DNA from: an uncultured Prevotella sp.
Lineage (GTDB): Bacteria > Bacteroidota > Bacteroidia > Bacteroidales > Bacteroidaceae
DNA: 63,323 nt
Direction: 5' to 3'
Assembly: GCA_947169185.1 (NCBI GenBank)
Contig: CAMVOS010000011.1
Coordinates: 1 to 63,323 of the forward strand
Below the pieces are notes generated by a model. That model was not told the origin of the DNA. It made no database searches and saw nothing but the letters and a program-made list of their open reading frames with translations. The translations under genes were made by a program, and so were the position numbers. Of this stretch, positions 1-7,656 are shown one piece after another (position 1 is the first letter of the stretch; every line of letters begins with the position of its first letter).

Positions 1-1222
1 CATTTGTCAATATGATATTTCATATATGGATTATGACTGAACGCATTGGCTATTGTACCTGAGGAACACAGATACTTCATTTCTTTCTTGTAATCCAAAT
101 CTTGCAATAACCTTTCAAAATCAGCGGAACTACCTTTATATTTATAAGCATCCCTATACACACAATACAATACGGCATTCGAACTGTAACCCCAAAAGTA
201 TTCGCTGACATCTTCAACAGCACGAGCAAGAACTGCCTTACTGAGGATTAAGCTATACTTGCCAGCTCTGCGTTTTTTCTCAATCATCGCCTCGCGTACA
301 GCCAGCAAAGTCAGCAAACGGTTATAAACCTCTTGAGGAAGAGCGCTGTAATAAAGGCGAAAGGCAAATTGCTCGCGGTTGAATTTGTATAGATAAAACA
401 AATTACTTGGCGCCTGTTCCAACAACTCCTCTACACACGCTCAAGAGTGTAGTTGGCCGCTTCAAACAACCCCAGCAGATCATTCTCTTCAGCCTCGCGG
501 AAAAAACTCGGAAGCCACTCGTTAACCCACCACGTTATACTTGATTTCGAACCACGACTAATATAGGCTTGCAACATATTGTCGCACGATTCGCGAACCT
601 CGCTAATGGACGATTGCTTCATCTTGTAGTACAATTCCAGACATTCTTGCATATGCTGGCTTGAAAGGTCTGCAGGCAGATGGCGATTCAGGTTCACGAA
701 ACGACGCTCCAAAGCATCGCTCCATTCCTTAGTCATCAATAGTTCGTCACACAACAAAGCGAAACCCAGACTCAAACTTTGCTCAGTAATGCTTCTCATA
801 GTTCCAGGGATATGCTTCGCCCATTCATTATCGATACCAAGTTCATTACGTGCGTAATCTGCCAATCTGATGGGGGCATCTGTTTTAGCTATCATAAAGC
901 CATATTGGGTGTTAATCCGACTGATATGAACTTTGTGATATTTCTTATTATTTGTCATCATCCATTCACGTAACGACGACGACTGACACATCCACACATA
1001 GCCCAATCTAATCTCAGTGCTTAGAAACACCCCCACAGCATAAGGGTCGTGGTTATTACCGACGGGTTGCAAATATACAACGTCCGTACCCAACACCTGC
1101 TTAATGTTTTCCTTCTCTATGGGTTCTCCCTTTTCGTACAAAGGAGTCAGAACGTCGGCCAAGCCCCCATATCGGCTGCCGACAATAATAATCTCATCCG
1201 AGATTGTTTCAGATTGTTTCAT
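1..1222 (-). pseudogene. HIRAN-like domain protein, frameshifted and cut by the window edge
   Basis: The gene reads leftward from an ATG at 1222. Residues about 10-85 resemble a HIRAN domain (VYLQPVGNNHDPYAVGVF followed by LGYVW), a fold linked to DNA-processing proteins. The rest is helical and unrecognised. The frame stops at 431-433 (TAG), yet another frame is open without a stop from there to base 1 (ELLEQAPSNLFYLYKFNREQ onward) and has no nearby start codon. At the junction the coding strand reads CGTGTGTAGAGGAG. Removing one GT gives CGT GTA GAG GAG and joins the frames as LERVEELLEQAP. I therefore read one gene broken by a 2-bp GT slip. A sequencing error or slippage-based switching would look the same. 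The HIRAN call is moderate; the frameshift is clear. Confidence 0.65.
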
Positions 1223-1254
1223 ATTCGTTTGTTATTAGTAATTAAAAATGTACA

Positions 1255-1277
1255 CACAAAGGGTCAGACCCTATGTG
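1255..1277. repeat. 23-bp palindrome, copy 1
   Basis: The arms CACAAAGGGTC and GACCCTATGTG flank a central A and match at 10 of 11 positions. A related copy lies at 1330-1352, and smaller relatives are near 2530 and 34919. It lies upstream of the HIRAN-like gene. It could be a dispersed REP-like element or a transcription stop; no T-run follows in either direction. Confidence 0.5.
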
Positions 1278-1297
1278 TTATAGTTCGTTATTTCGAT

Positions 1298-1450
1298 TTA
1301 CACATGAGCATCCGCTGCGTCCCCAACCTCACACGGGGACAGACCCTCTGTGAGCATAACTGTGGTGTCATTATCTGCTTTGACAAATGTCTGAGCTTTT
1401 AATAATGATGCAGTAAAGCAAAATAACAATATGATGAAAAAGTAACGCAT
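1298..1450 (-). CDS. Short secreted-protein fragment (signal peptide plus about 30 residues)
   Basis: From the ATG at 1450 the product starts MRYFFIILLFCFTASLLKAQ, a convincing signal peptide, and ends after about 50 residues. The upstream extension of this frame has no export signal, so I chose the internal ATG. The mature part is too short for a known fold and runs straight into the palindrome copy at 1330-1352. This suggests the 5' remnant of a longer gene cut by rearrangement. It begins 17 bp beyond the end of the ORF6N pseudogene. Function unknown. Confidence 0.35.
   Translation of the reverse strand: MRYFFIILLFCFTASLLKAQTFVKADNDTTVMLTEGLSPCEVGDAADAHV
1330..1352. repeat. 23-bp palindrome, copy 2
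   Basis: The element begins CACACGGGGAC and ends GACCCTCTGTG and matches the copy at 1255-1277 at about 19 of 23 positions. It lies inside the short secreted-protein frame, so that frame's last residues are repeat-encoded. Confidence 0.5.
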
Positions 1451-1467
1451 ATATGGATAATTATATT

Positions 1468-2460
1468 TTACTTCAACAGTCCAAGCACTGTCTCTGGTGT
1501 TGCCGTCAGTTTCGTGACAGCACACAGCCCATTACCCATGTCCTTTACACTCGCACCTAGCAGGTAGACGGAGTCGTCGATTATAAGGAAACGATCATGG
1601 TTCTTGTGCGGCAGTTGCACGAAATTCACCTCGTCATATTGCGAATTATGTTTCTCCAAATCCGTTAAGAAATCCTTTGTAAAGCGTGAGTGTATGGTGG
1701 CAGAGACACCCTTGCCTCGTTTTATCAGCAACGAGAGCACGCGATCATCAACAAAGTTGTCAATCAATTCAATCCGCTTCTTTGCACTCCTCACCAAGTC
1801 TGACACAAAAGCCCACGCATCCCATACGCAACCCGTTTGGAATATCTGCTCTGGCAGAAGTTTGGGCAAACTATCTTCCATCTTTGTAAGGATATGCTCA
1901 ATCTTCTCGTCCGTTTCCAACTGATGCTGTTCTATATGAAGGACTTTTTGAAACAAGATGGCATTGTTCTCCATTATCTGATGGGCAGCAGTAAACACTC
2001 GCATGATACGGATATTCATTTCTATTGCCGTATCAGAGCCCAGTACGCTACTCAGCATGCCTATGCCTTCACGTGTAAACGCATAAGGAAGCTTTCTCGT
2101 ACCTCACCAACTTGATGTCGCATTTTGCGACTTCAAGATTCCATTCGACTGATTATCAGATTGTTTTGCGGTCGCAATTTGCGACTTCAAGATGTTCCAC
2201 TCCTCTTTGGTAAGCTGAAACATAAAATCTTCTGGGAAACGTTTAATGTTACGTTTTACCTGTTCATTAAGACGTTTTGTCTTTACTCCATAAAGTATTG
2301 ACAAGTCAAAATCAACCATCACCTTCTGGCCACGTATAGTACGAATTAGGCTCTCAATGTCTGCATTTTTGAGGTCATAACGAACCACTTCAACTGGTAG
2401 CAGGTCACTTTTTACGACCGGTTCTTTATTCTGCTCTATCTTTTTTTGTTTCTTAGTCAT
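1468..2460 (-). pseudogene. ORF6N-domain protein interrupted by one premature TGA
   Basis: The N-terminal part (ATG at 2460) has the ORF6N DNA-binding domain seen in phage and mobile-element proteins (IRGQKVMVDFDLSILYGV, then RFPEDFMFQL). It stops at a TGA at 2104-2106. The same frame continues with GTRKLPYAFTREGIGMLSSV, the usual next block of this family, and then a C-terminal domain with a PLD-like HDRFLIIDDSVYLLGASVKD. The two parts are in one register (402 bp between the two ATGs), so a single base change, probably GGA to TGA, explains the break. Without the stop the product would be about 330 residues. An internal ATG at 2058 could yield a C-terminal fragment. The family is common in Bacteroidetes accessory regions. 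Confidence 0.8.
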
Positions 2461-2762
2461 ATTGATAACTTTTGTGCAAAATTACGAAATCTATGGGAGA
2501 TTTGTCGCGTTCCATTGTTTTAAGTTTATGACAGGTACCAGTCCCTTGTCAACATCGTCTGAGTGCTCATACGTCTTTTGATTGTTTGTCAAGGGCAAAG
2601 ATACAAAGTTTTTTTGAATCCACAAAGGAAAATGCACTTATTTTTATTTCTTTATGTTGCCTGGCTCGTGAGATGGCTGATGGAAGAAGAGACTAGGAGG
2701 AAAAAGAATGTCTTTTTACACCTTTGCCGATGGGCTGTTACATCTGCAAAAGTATTTGATAC

Positions 2763-2786
2763 ATCCGCACGGGCCTATGTGCGGAT
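2763..2786. promoter_or_regulatory. Perfect 8-bp inverted repeat, candidate activator site of the xylan operon
   Basis: ATCCGCAC and GTGCGGAT are separated by 8 bp and end 7 bp before the -7 box at 2794. The repeat covers the place where a -33 TTTG would sit, and no TTTG is found there. This is the arrangement expected when an activator replaces the -33 contact. The hybrid regulator at 22173 is the obvious candidate, but binding is inference. Confidence 0.5.
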
Positions 2787-2793
2787 TATTTTG

Positions 2794-2802
2794 TAATTTT
2801 GC
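2794..2802 (+). promoter_or_regulatory. -7 box (TAATTTTGC) of the GH3-led xylan operon
   Basis: Matches the Bacteroidetes TAnnTTTGC element 29 bp before the GH3 start. No -33 TTTG lies at the usual spacing. Confidence 0.6.
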
Positions 2803-2831
2803 ACCCATAATCATAACTAACTCAATTATTA

Positions 2832-5408
2832 ATGAAGTTCAAGACAACGATGGCTCTATGCCTGTTAGCCCTCTCGGCAACGGCGCAGGAGCTTCCCTAC
2901 AAAAATCCCAACCTGTCGGCACTGGAACGTGCCAAGGATTTGTGTTCCCGTTTGACGCTGGACGAGAAAGCTATGCTGATGCTGGACGAGAGCCCGGCAA
3001 TTCCGCGTTTGGGCATCAAGAAATTCTTCTGGTGGAGCGAGGCGCTGCATGGCGCAGCCAATCAGGGTAACGTGACGGTGTTCCCGGAACCTGTGGCTAT
3101 GGCTGCATCGTTCAATCCCGACCTGCTCTACAAGTGTTTCGATGTGGCTTCGACGGAGTTCCGTGCCCAGTATAACGAGCGCATGCAGCGTGGTTCTGGC
3201 GAGGACGAGAAATTCCATAGCCTTTCGGTGTGGACACCGAACGTGAACATCTTCCGTGACCCGCGTTGGGGACGTGGACAGGAGACGTACGGCGAGGACC
3301 CGTACCTGACAAGTGTGATGGGTGTGCAAGTTGTAAAAGGTCTGCAGGGTCCTGAGACGTCGAAGTATCGCAAGCTGTGGGCCTGTGCCAAGCACTATGC
3401 CGTGCACAGCGGTCCTGAGTACACACGTCATAGCGCCAATCTGACCAATGTGTCGCCACGCGATATGTGGGAGACGTATATGCCTGCTTTCAAAACGCTG
3501 GTGCAGGATGCGAAGGTGCGCGAGGTGATGTGTGCCTACCAGCGACTGGACGACGACCCCTGCTGTGGTTCGCAGCGCCTGTTGCAGACCATTCTGCGCG
3601 ACGAGTGGGGCTTTAAGTATCTGGTTGTCAGTGACTGCGGCGCCGTCTCGGACTTCTATGAGTCGCACAAGTCGTCGTCGTCGCCCGTCACCGCTTCTGC
3701 TAAGGCTACTATCGCTGGTACCGATGTGGAGTGTGGTTATGGCTACGCCTACAAGAGCATTCCTGAGGCTGTACGTCGTGGCTTCATCACGGAAGCTGAG
3801 GTCGACAAGCACGTTATCCGACTGTTGGAAGGTCGCTTCGACTTGGGCGAGATGGACGATCCCTCGTTGGTGGAATGGTCGAAGATACCGTATTCTGCCA
3901 TGTCTACCAAGGCGTCAGCCAACCTGTCGCTGGATATGGCGCGTCAGACGTTGGTGTTGTTGCAGAATAAGAACGATATCTTGCCATTGAACAAGAAAGA
4001 AAAGATTGCCGTCATTGGTCCGAATGCCGACAATACACCTATGATGTGGGGTAACTACAATGGTCAGCCCAATCATACCGTGACTATCCTTGACGGCATC
4101 AAGGCCAAGACGAAGAAACTGTTCTATGCACAAGGCTGTGATTTGACGTACGACAAGGTGATGGAGTGTCTGATGGCCTCGCAGTGCAGCTTCGAGGGCA
4201 AGAAGGGTATGAAGGGTACGTTCTGGAACAATCGTAAGATGGAGGGCAAGCCCGTCACCACGCAATACTACACCACACCGCTGGCTGTCACCACGTTTGG
4301 CATGCACAACTTTGCTCCAGGTGTACAGCTCGAGGACTTCTCTGCCAAGTACGAGACCACCTTCACGCCTAAGGAGGCTGGCGAATATGTGGTGAATGTG
4401 GATGGTTGCGGACATTTTGAGCTGTACATCGATGGCGAGCGCAAGTTCATGCACCACATCTGGCGTACCACGCCCAACCGTGTGGCTATTCAGGCTGAGA
4501 AGGGCAAGAGCTACGCGATCGAGGTGCGCTTCTCGCATATCCATACCTATAATGCCAACCTGGCTATCAACATCGCCAAGGAACACCCTATCGACTATCA
4601 GCAGACCATCGCCCAGCTGAAAGGTATCGACAAGGTCGTCTTCGTGGGTGGTATCGCGCCCAGTCTGGAAGGCGAGGAGATGCCCGTGGATATCGAGGGC
4701 TTCAAGGGTGGCGACCGTACCAATATCGAACTGCCGAAGGTGCAGCGCGATTTCCTCAAGGCCCTGAAAGCTGCTGGCAAACAGATTATCTTCGTCAACT
4801 GCTCAGGTTCGTGCATCGCCCTGCAGCCTGAGACGGAGACGTGCGATGCCATCGTGCAGGCGTGGTATCCTGGTCAGGAGGGCGGCACGGCTGTGGCTGA
4901 CGTGCTGTTTGGCGACTACAACCCCAGCGGCAAGCTGCCTGTGACGTTCTATAAGAGTACGAGCCAGTTGCCCGACTACGAGGACTACTCGATGAAGGGT
5001 CGCACGTACCGCTACTTTACGGATGCCCTGTATCCGTTCGGCTATGGACTGTCGTACACGACGTTCGAGGTAAGAGGTGAGAGGTCAGAGGTAAGAAGTG
5101 ATGGTAGCGGTACTGTGACTGTCGAGGTGACCAATACTGGCAAGAAGGACGGCACGGAAATCGTGCAGCTGTACATCCGCAACCTGCAGGACCCCGATGG
5201 TCCGCTGAAGTCGCTGCGTGCCTTCGATCGTGTCGCTGTGAAGGCTGGACAGACGGCAACCGCTACGCTGAAGCTGGAACGCAAGAGCTTCGAGTTCTGG
5301 GATGCCGAGACAAACACCATGCGCGTAAAGCCTGGCAAGTATGAAATCCTTGTTGGTACCAGCTCGGCAGACAAGAATTTCAAGAAGATAGAAACTGTTA
5401 TTAAATAA
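2832..5408 (+). CDS. GH3 beta-xylosidase/beta-glucosidase with PA14 insert
   Basis: A secreted glycoside hydrolase that would remove terminal xylose (or glucose) from oligosaccharides in the periplasm. A signal peptide (MKFKTTMALCLLALSATAQ) is followed by the GH3 N-terminal barrel. The nucleophile is Asp268 in VVSDCGAVSDF; SDC in place of SDW is typical of xylosidase-like members. The second GH3 domain is interrupted at about residues 455-600 by a PA14 module (GTFWNN through YVVNVDGCGHFELYIDG). An Fn3-like domain closes the protein. At 858 residues it is normal for PA14-containing GH3. The linker into the Fn3 domain is encoded by five 7-bp repeats (5067-5101), an odd feature. First gene of a five-gene operon; the GH10-CE1 gene follows after 26 bp. 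Xylosidase is inferred mainly from context; beta-glucosidase is the alternative. Confidence 0.88.
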   Translation: MKFKTTMALCLLALSATAQELPYKNPNLSALERAKDLCSRLTLDEKAMLMLDESPAIPRLGIKKFFWWSEALHGAANQGNVTVFPEPVAMAASFNPDLLYKCFDVASTEFRAQYNERMQRGSGEDEKFHSLSVWTPNVNIFRDPRWGRGQETYGEDPYLTSVMGVQVVKGLQGPETSKYRKLWACAKHYAVHSGPEYTRHSANLTNVSPRDMWETYMPAFKTLVQDAKVREVMCAYQRLDDDPCCGSQRLLQTILRDEWGFKYLVVSDCGAVSDFYESHKSSSSPVTASAKATIAGTDVECGYGYAYKSIPEAVRRGFITEAEVDKHVIRLLEGRFDLGEMDDPSLVEWSKIPYSAMSTKASANLSLDMARQTLVLLQNKNDILPLNKKEKIAVIGPNADNTPMMWGNYNGQPNHTVTILDGIKAKTKKLFYAQGCDLTYDKVMECLMASQCSFEGKKGMKGTFWNNRKMEGKPVTTQYYTTPLAVTTFGMHNFAPGVQLEDFSAKYETTFTPKEAGEYVVNVDGCGHFELYIDGERKFMHHIWRTTPNRVAIQAEKGKSYAIEVRFSHIHTYNANLAINIAKEHPIDYQQTIAQLKGIDKVVFVGGIAPSLEGEEMPVDIEGFKGGDRTNIELPKVQRDFLKALKAAGKQIIFVNCSGSCIALQPETETCDAIVQAWYPGQEGGTAVADVLFGDYNPSGKLPVTFYKSTSQLPDYEDYSMKGRTYRYFTDALYPFGYGLSYTTFEVRGERSEVRSDGSGTVTVEVTNTGKKDGTEIVQLYIRNLQDPDGPLKSLRAFDRVAVKAGQTATATLKLERKSFEFWDAETNTMRVKPGKYEILVGTSSADKNFKKIETVIK
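5067..5101. repeat. Five 7-bp repeats inside the GH3 gene
   Basis: Successive units are GAGGTAA, GAGGTGA, GAGGTCA, GAGGTAA and GAAGTGA (35 bp). They encode EVRGERSEVRSDG at the junction into the C-terminal Fn3-like domain. The unit GAGGTGA recurs, in the opposite coding sense, in the nucleosidase gene at 61410-61437. Confidence 0.85.
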
Positions 5409-5434
5409 TTTTATAAATCCTAAAATCAACACAA

Positions 5435-7639
5435 ATGAAACGAAACATTAAAATCGCTCTCGCCATTGTGCTGTCAATGACATGCATGGGTGCATGGGCA
5501 CAGTGGGGACGTCCTGTCGACTATTTCGCAGGTCCCAGTTTGCAAGAGGCTTACAAGAATTATTTTACCATCGGTGTGGCTGTCAATCAGAACAATATCT
5601 CTGATCCTGCTCAAGTCGCCATTATCAAGAAGCAGTTTAACAGCGTGACTGCCGAGAACGACTGGAAGCCAGGCGAGATTCATCCGAAGGAGGGTGAGTG
5701 GAACTTCGAGAAGGCCGATAAGATTGCCAACTTCTGCCGTGAGAACGGTATCAAGATGCGTGGTCACTGCCTGTGCTGGCACTCGCAGTTTGCCGACTGG
5801 ATGTTTACCGACAAGAAAGGCAAGCCCGTGAAGAAGGAAGTCTTCTACCAGCGCCTGCGCGAACATATCCATACCGTGGTGAACCGCTATAAGGATGTGG
5901 TCTATGCGTGGGATGTGGTGAACGAGGCTATGGCTGACGATGGTCGCCCCTTCGATTTCGTCGATGGTAAGATGGTACCTGCCAGTCCTTATCGTCAAAG
6001 CCGCCACTTCAAGCTCTGCGGTGACGAGTTCATAGCCAAGGCTTTCGAGTTTGCCCGTGAGGCCGACCCCACAGGTGTGCTGATCTACAACGACTACAGC
6101 TGTGTGGATAACGGCAAGCGCGAGCGTATATATAATATGGTGAAGAAGATGAAGGAGGCTGGTGTGCCCATCGACGGTATCGGTATGCAGGGCCACTACA
6201 ACATCTATTTCCCCGATGAGGACCAGTTGGAGAAGGCCATCCAGCGTTTCTCTGAGATTGTGAACATCATCCACATCACCGAGCTCGACCTGCGTACCAA
6301 TACTGAGAGTGGTGGTCAGCTGCGCTTCTCGCGTGGTGAGGTGAAGCCCCAAGCTCCTTATATCGCCACACTGCAGGAAGACCAGTACAATCGCCTGTTC
6401 AAGATTTTCCGCAAGTATAAGAACGTCATCAAGAACGTCACCTTCTGGAACCTCAGCGATAAGGACTCTTGGCTGGGTCTTGGCAACCATCCGTTGCCTA
6501 TCGACGAGAACTTCAAGGCCAAGCGTTCGTTCCAGGTTATCCGCGACTTCGACGTGAAGCTTGACAACGCAAAGCCCAAGGACGACTGGGTCGCCAATCC
6601 TTGTAACCAGCCTGGTCAGGAGTATCCGCAGGTGAACAGTGAGGGTTATGCCCGCTTCCGCGTGGTGGCTCCCGATGCCAAGTCGGTCATCGTCAGCTTG
6701 GGTCTTGGTGGTCGTGGTGGCACGGTGTTGCGCAAGGATAAGGATGGCGTGTGGACGGGTACTACCGAAGGTCCGATGGATCCTGGCTTCCACTACTATC
6801 ACCTGACCATCGACGGTGGCGTATTCAACGATCCTGGTACCCACAACTACTTCGGCTCATGCCGTTGGGAGAGTGGTATCGAGATTCCCGCTCCCGATCA
6901 GGACTTCTATGCTGAGCGTACGGACATTCCTCATGGCAACATGCAGAAGGTGCTGTTCTACTCGCCAAGTCTTGGTAAGATGCAGGAGGCTACCGTCTAT
7001 CTGCCCGCTGGCTATGGTAAGCTGGTGAAGGGCAAGGGCGGCAAGCTCAGCCAGGAGCGCTATCCCGTCCTGTACCTGCAGCATGGCTGGGGTGAGAACG
7101 AGACAAGCTGGCCCGTACAGGGTAAGGCAGGTCTGATTATGGACAACCTCATTGCTGACGGCAAGATCAAGCCTTTCATCATTGTGATGGCCTACGGTCT
7201 GACCAACGACTTCAAGTTCGGCACCATCGGCAAATTCACTGCTGAGGAGTTCGAGAAGGTGCTGATTGACGAGCTGATTCCTTATATCGATGCCAACTTC
7301 CTGACCAAGACCGACAAGTGGAACCGTGCTATGGCAGGCTTGTCGATGGGTGGTATGACGACGAAGCTCATCACCCTGCGTCGTCCTGAGATGTTCGGCT
7401 ACTGGGGACTGCTTAGCGGTGGTCAGTATGCTCCTGAGGAAATCAAGGATCCCAAGTGCGTGAAGTACATTTTCGAGGGCTGTGGCGACAAGGAGAATCC
7501 TGATGGCATCAATAAGAGCGTTGCCGCTCTGAAGGCTGCAGGCTTCAATGCTGAGGGTCTCGTCTCAGAGGGTACTGCCCATGAATTCCTGACATGGCGC
7601 CGTTGCCTTTACAAGATGGCTCAGAGCCTGTTTAAGTAA
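5435..7639 (+). CDS. Bifunctional GH10 endo-xylanase / CE1 feruloyl esterase
   Basis: Cuts the xylan backbone and releases ferulate esterified to arabinose side chains. The signal peptide ends near GAWA-QWG. The GH10 barrel spans about residues 30-375, with acid/base Glu164 (WDVVNEAM) and nucleophile Glu283 (ITELDL). An Ig-like esterase-associated domain (about 385-490) follows, then a CE1 alpha/beta-hydrolase (about 500-734) with nucleophile Ser637 (GLSMGG) and His716 (GTAHEF). The domain order is that of Xyn10D-Fae1A, described from Prevotella ruminicola 23, where it lies in a xylan gene cluster with a GH3 xylosidase. It lies 26 bp after GH3 and 17 bp before the double GH43. All main catalytic residues are present. 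Confidence 0.93.
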   Translation: MKRNIKIALAIVLSMTCMGAWAQWGRPVDYFAGPSLQEAYKNYFTIGVAVNQNNISDPAQVAIIKKQFNSVTAENDWKPGEIHPKEGEWNFEKADKIANFCRENGIKMRGHCLCWHSQFADWMFTDKKGKPVKKEVFYQRLREHIHTVVNRYKDVVYAWDVVNEAMADDGRPFDFVDGKMVPASPYRQSRHFKLCGDEFIAKAFEFAREADPTGVLIYNDYSCVDNGKRERIYNMVKKMKEAGVPIDGIGMQGHYNIYFPDEDQLEKAIQRFSEIVNIIHITELDLRTNTESGGQLRFSRGEVKPQAPYIATLQEDQYNRLFKIFRKYKNVIKNVTFWNLSDKDSWLGLGNHPLPIDENFKAKRSFQVIRDFDVKLDNAKPKDDWVANPCNQPGQEYPQVNSEGYARFRVVAPDAKSVIVSLGLGGRGGTVLRKDKDGVWTGTTEGPMDPGFHYYHLTIDGGVFNDPGTHNYFGSCRWESGIEIPAPDQDFYAERTDIPHGNMQKVLFYSPSLGKMQEATVYLPAGYGKLVKGKGGKLSQERYPVLYLQHGWGENETSWPVQGKAGLIMDNLIADGKIKPFIIVMAYGLTNDFKFGTIGKFTAEEFEKVLIDELIPYIDANFLTKTDKWNRAMAGLSMGGMTTKLITLRRPEMFGYWGLLSGGQYAPEEIKDPKCVKYIFEGCGDKENPDGINKSVAALKAAGFNAEGLVSEGTAHEFLTWRRCLYKMAQSLFK

Positions 7640-7656
7640 GCATAATTGAAAAGTTA

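Larger units (their letters stand above)
2461..2831. other. Intergenic region with promoters and repeat fragments, no gene seen
   Basis: Leftward -7 boxes are visible at 2476-2484 (GCAAAATTA on the plus strand; would serve the ORF6N gene) and 2595-2603 (GCAAAGATA; no obvious target). A palindrome fragment (GACAGGTACC...) lies near 2530. The right end carries the inverted repeat and -7 box of the xylan operon. No convincing open frame is present. Confidence 0.5.

Noticed and set aside
1..255. Separate gene at the left edge starting at an internal ATG near 250
   Set aside because: The open frame extends upstream to the exact point where the HIRAN-like frame ends, and one 2-bp slip joins them, so a single broken gene is simpler.
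2104..2106. TGA read as selenocysteine or recoded
   Set aside because: No selenocysteine-type hairpin was seen, the family has glycine there, and the gene is not a redox enzyme.
5474..6844. 456-residue reverse-strand open frame (and similar long ones at 2865-3812 and 9169-10416)
   Set aside because: Each lies wholly antisense to a gene with clear domains and catalytic motifs, and the translations show no known fold. They follow from skewed third-codon bases.
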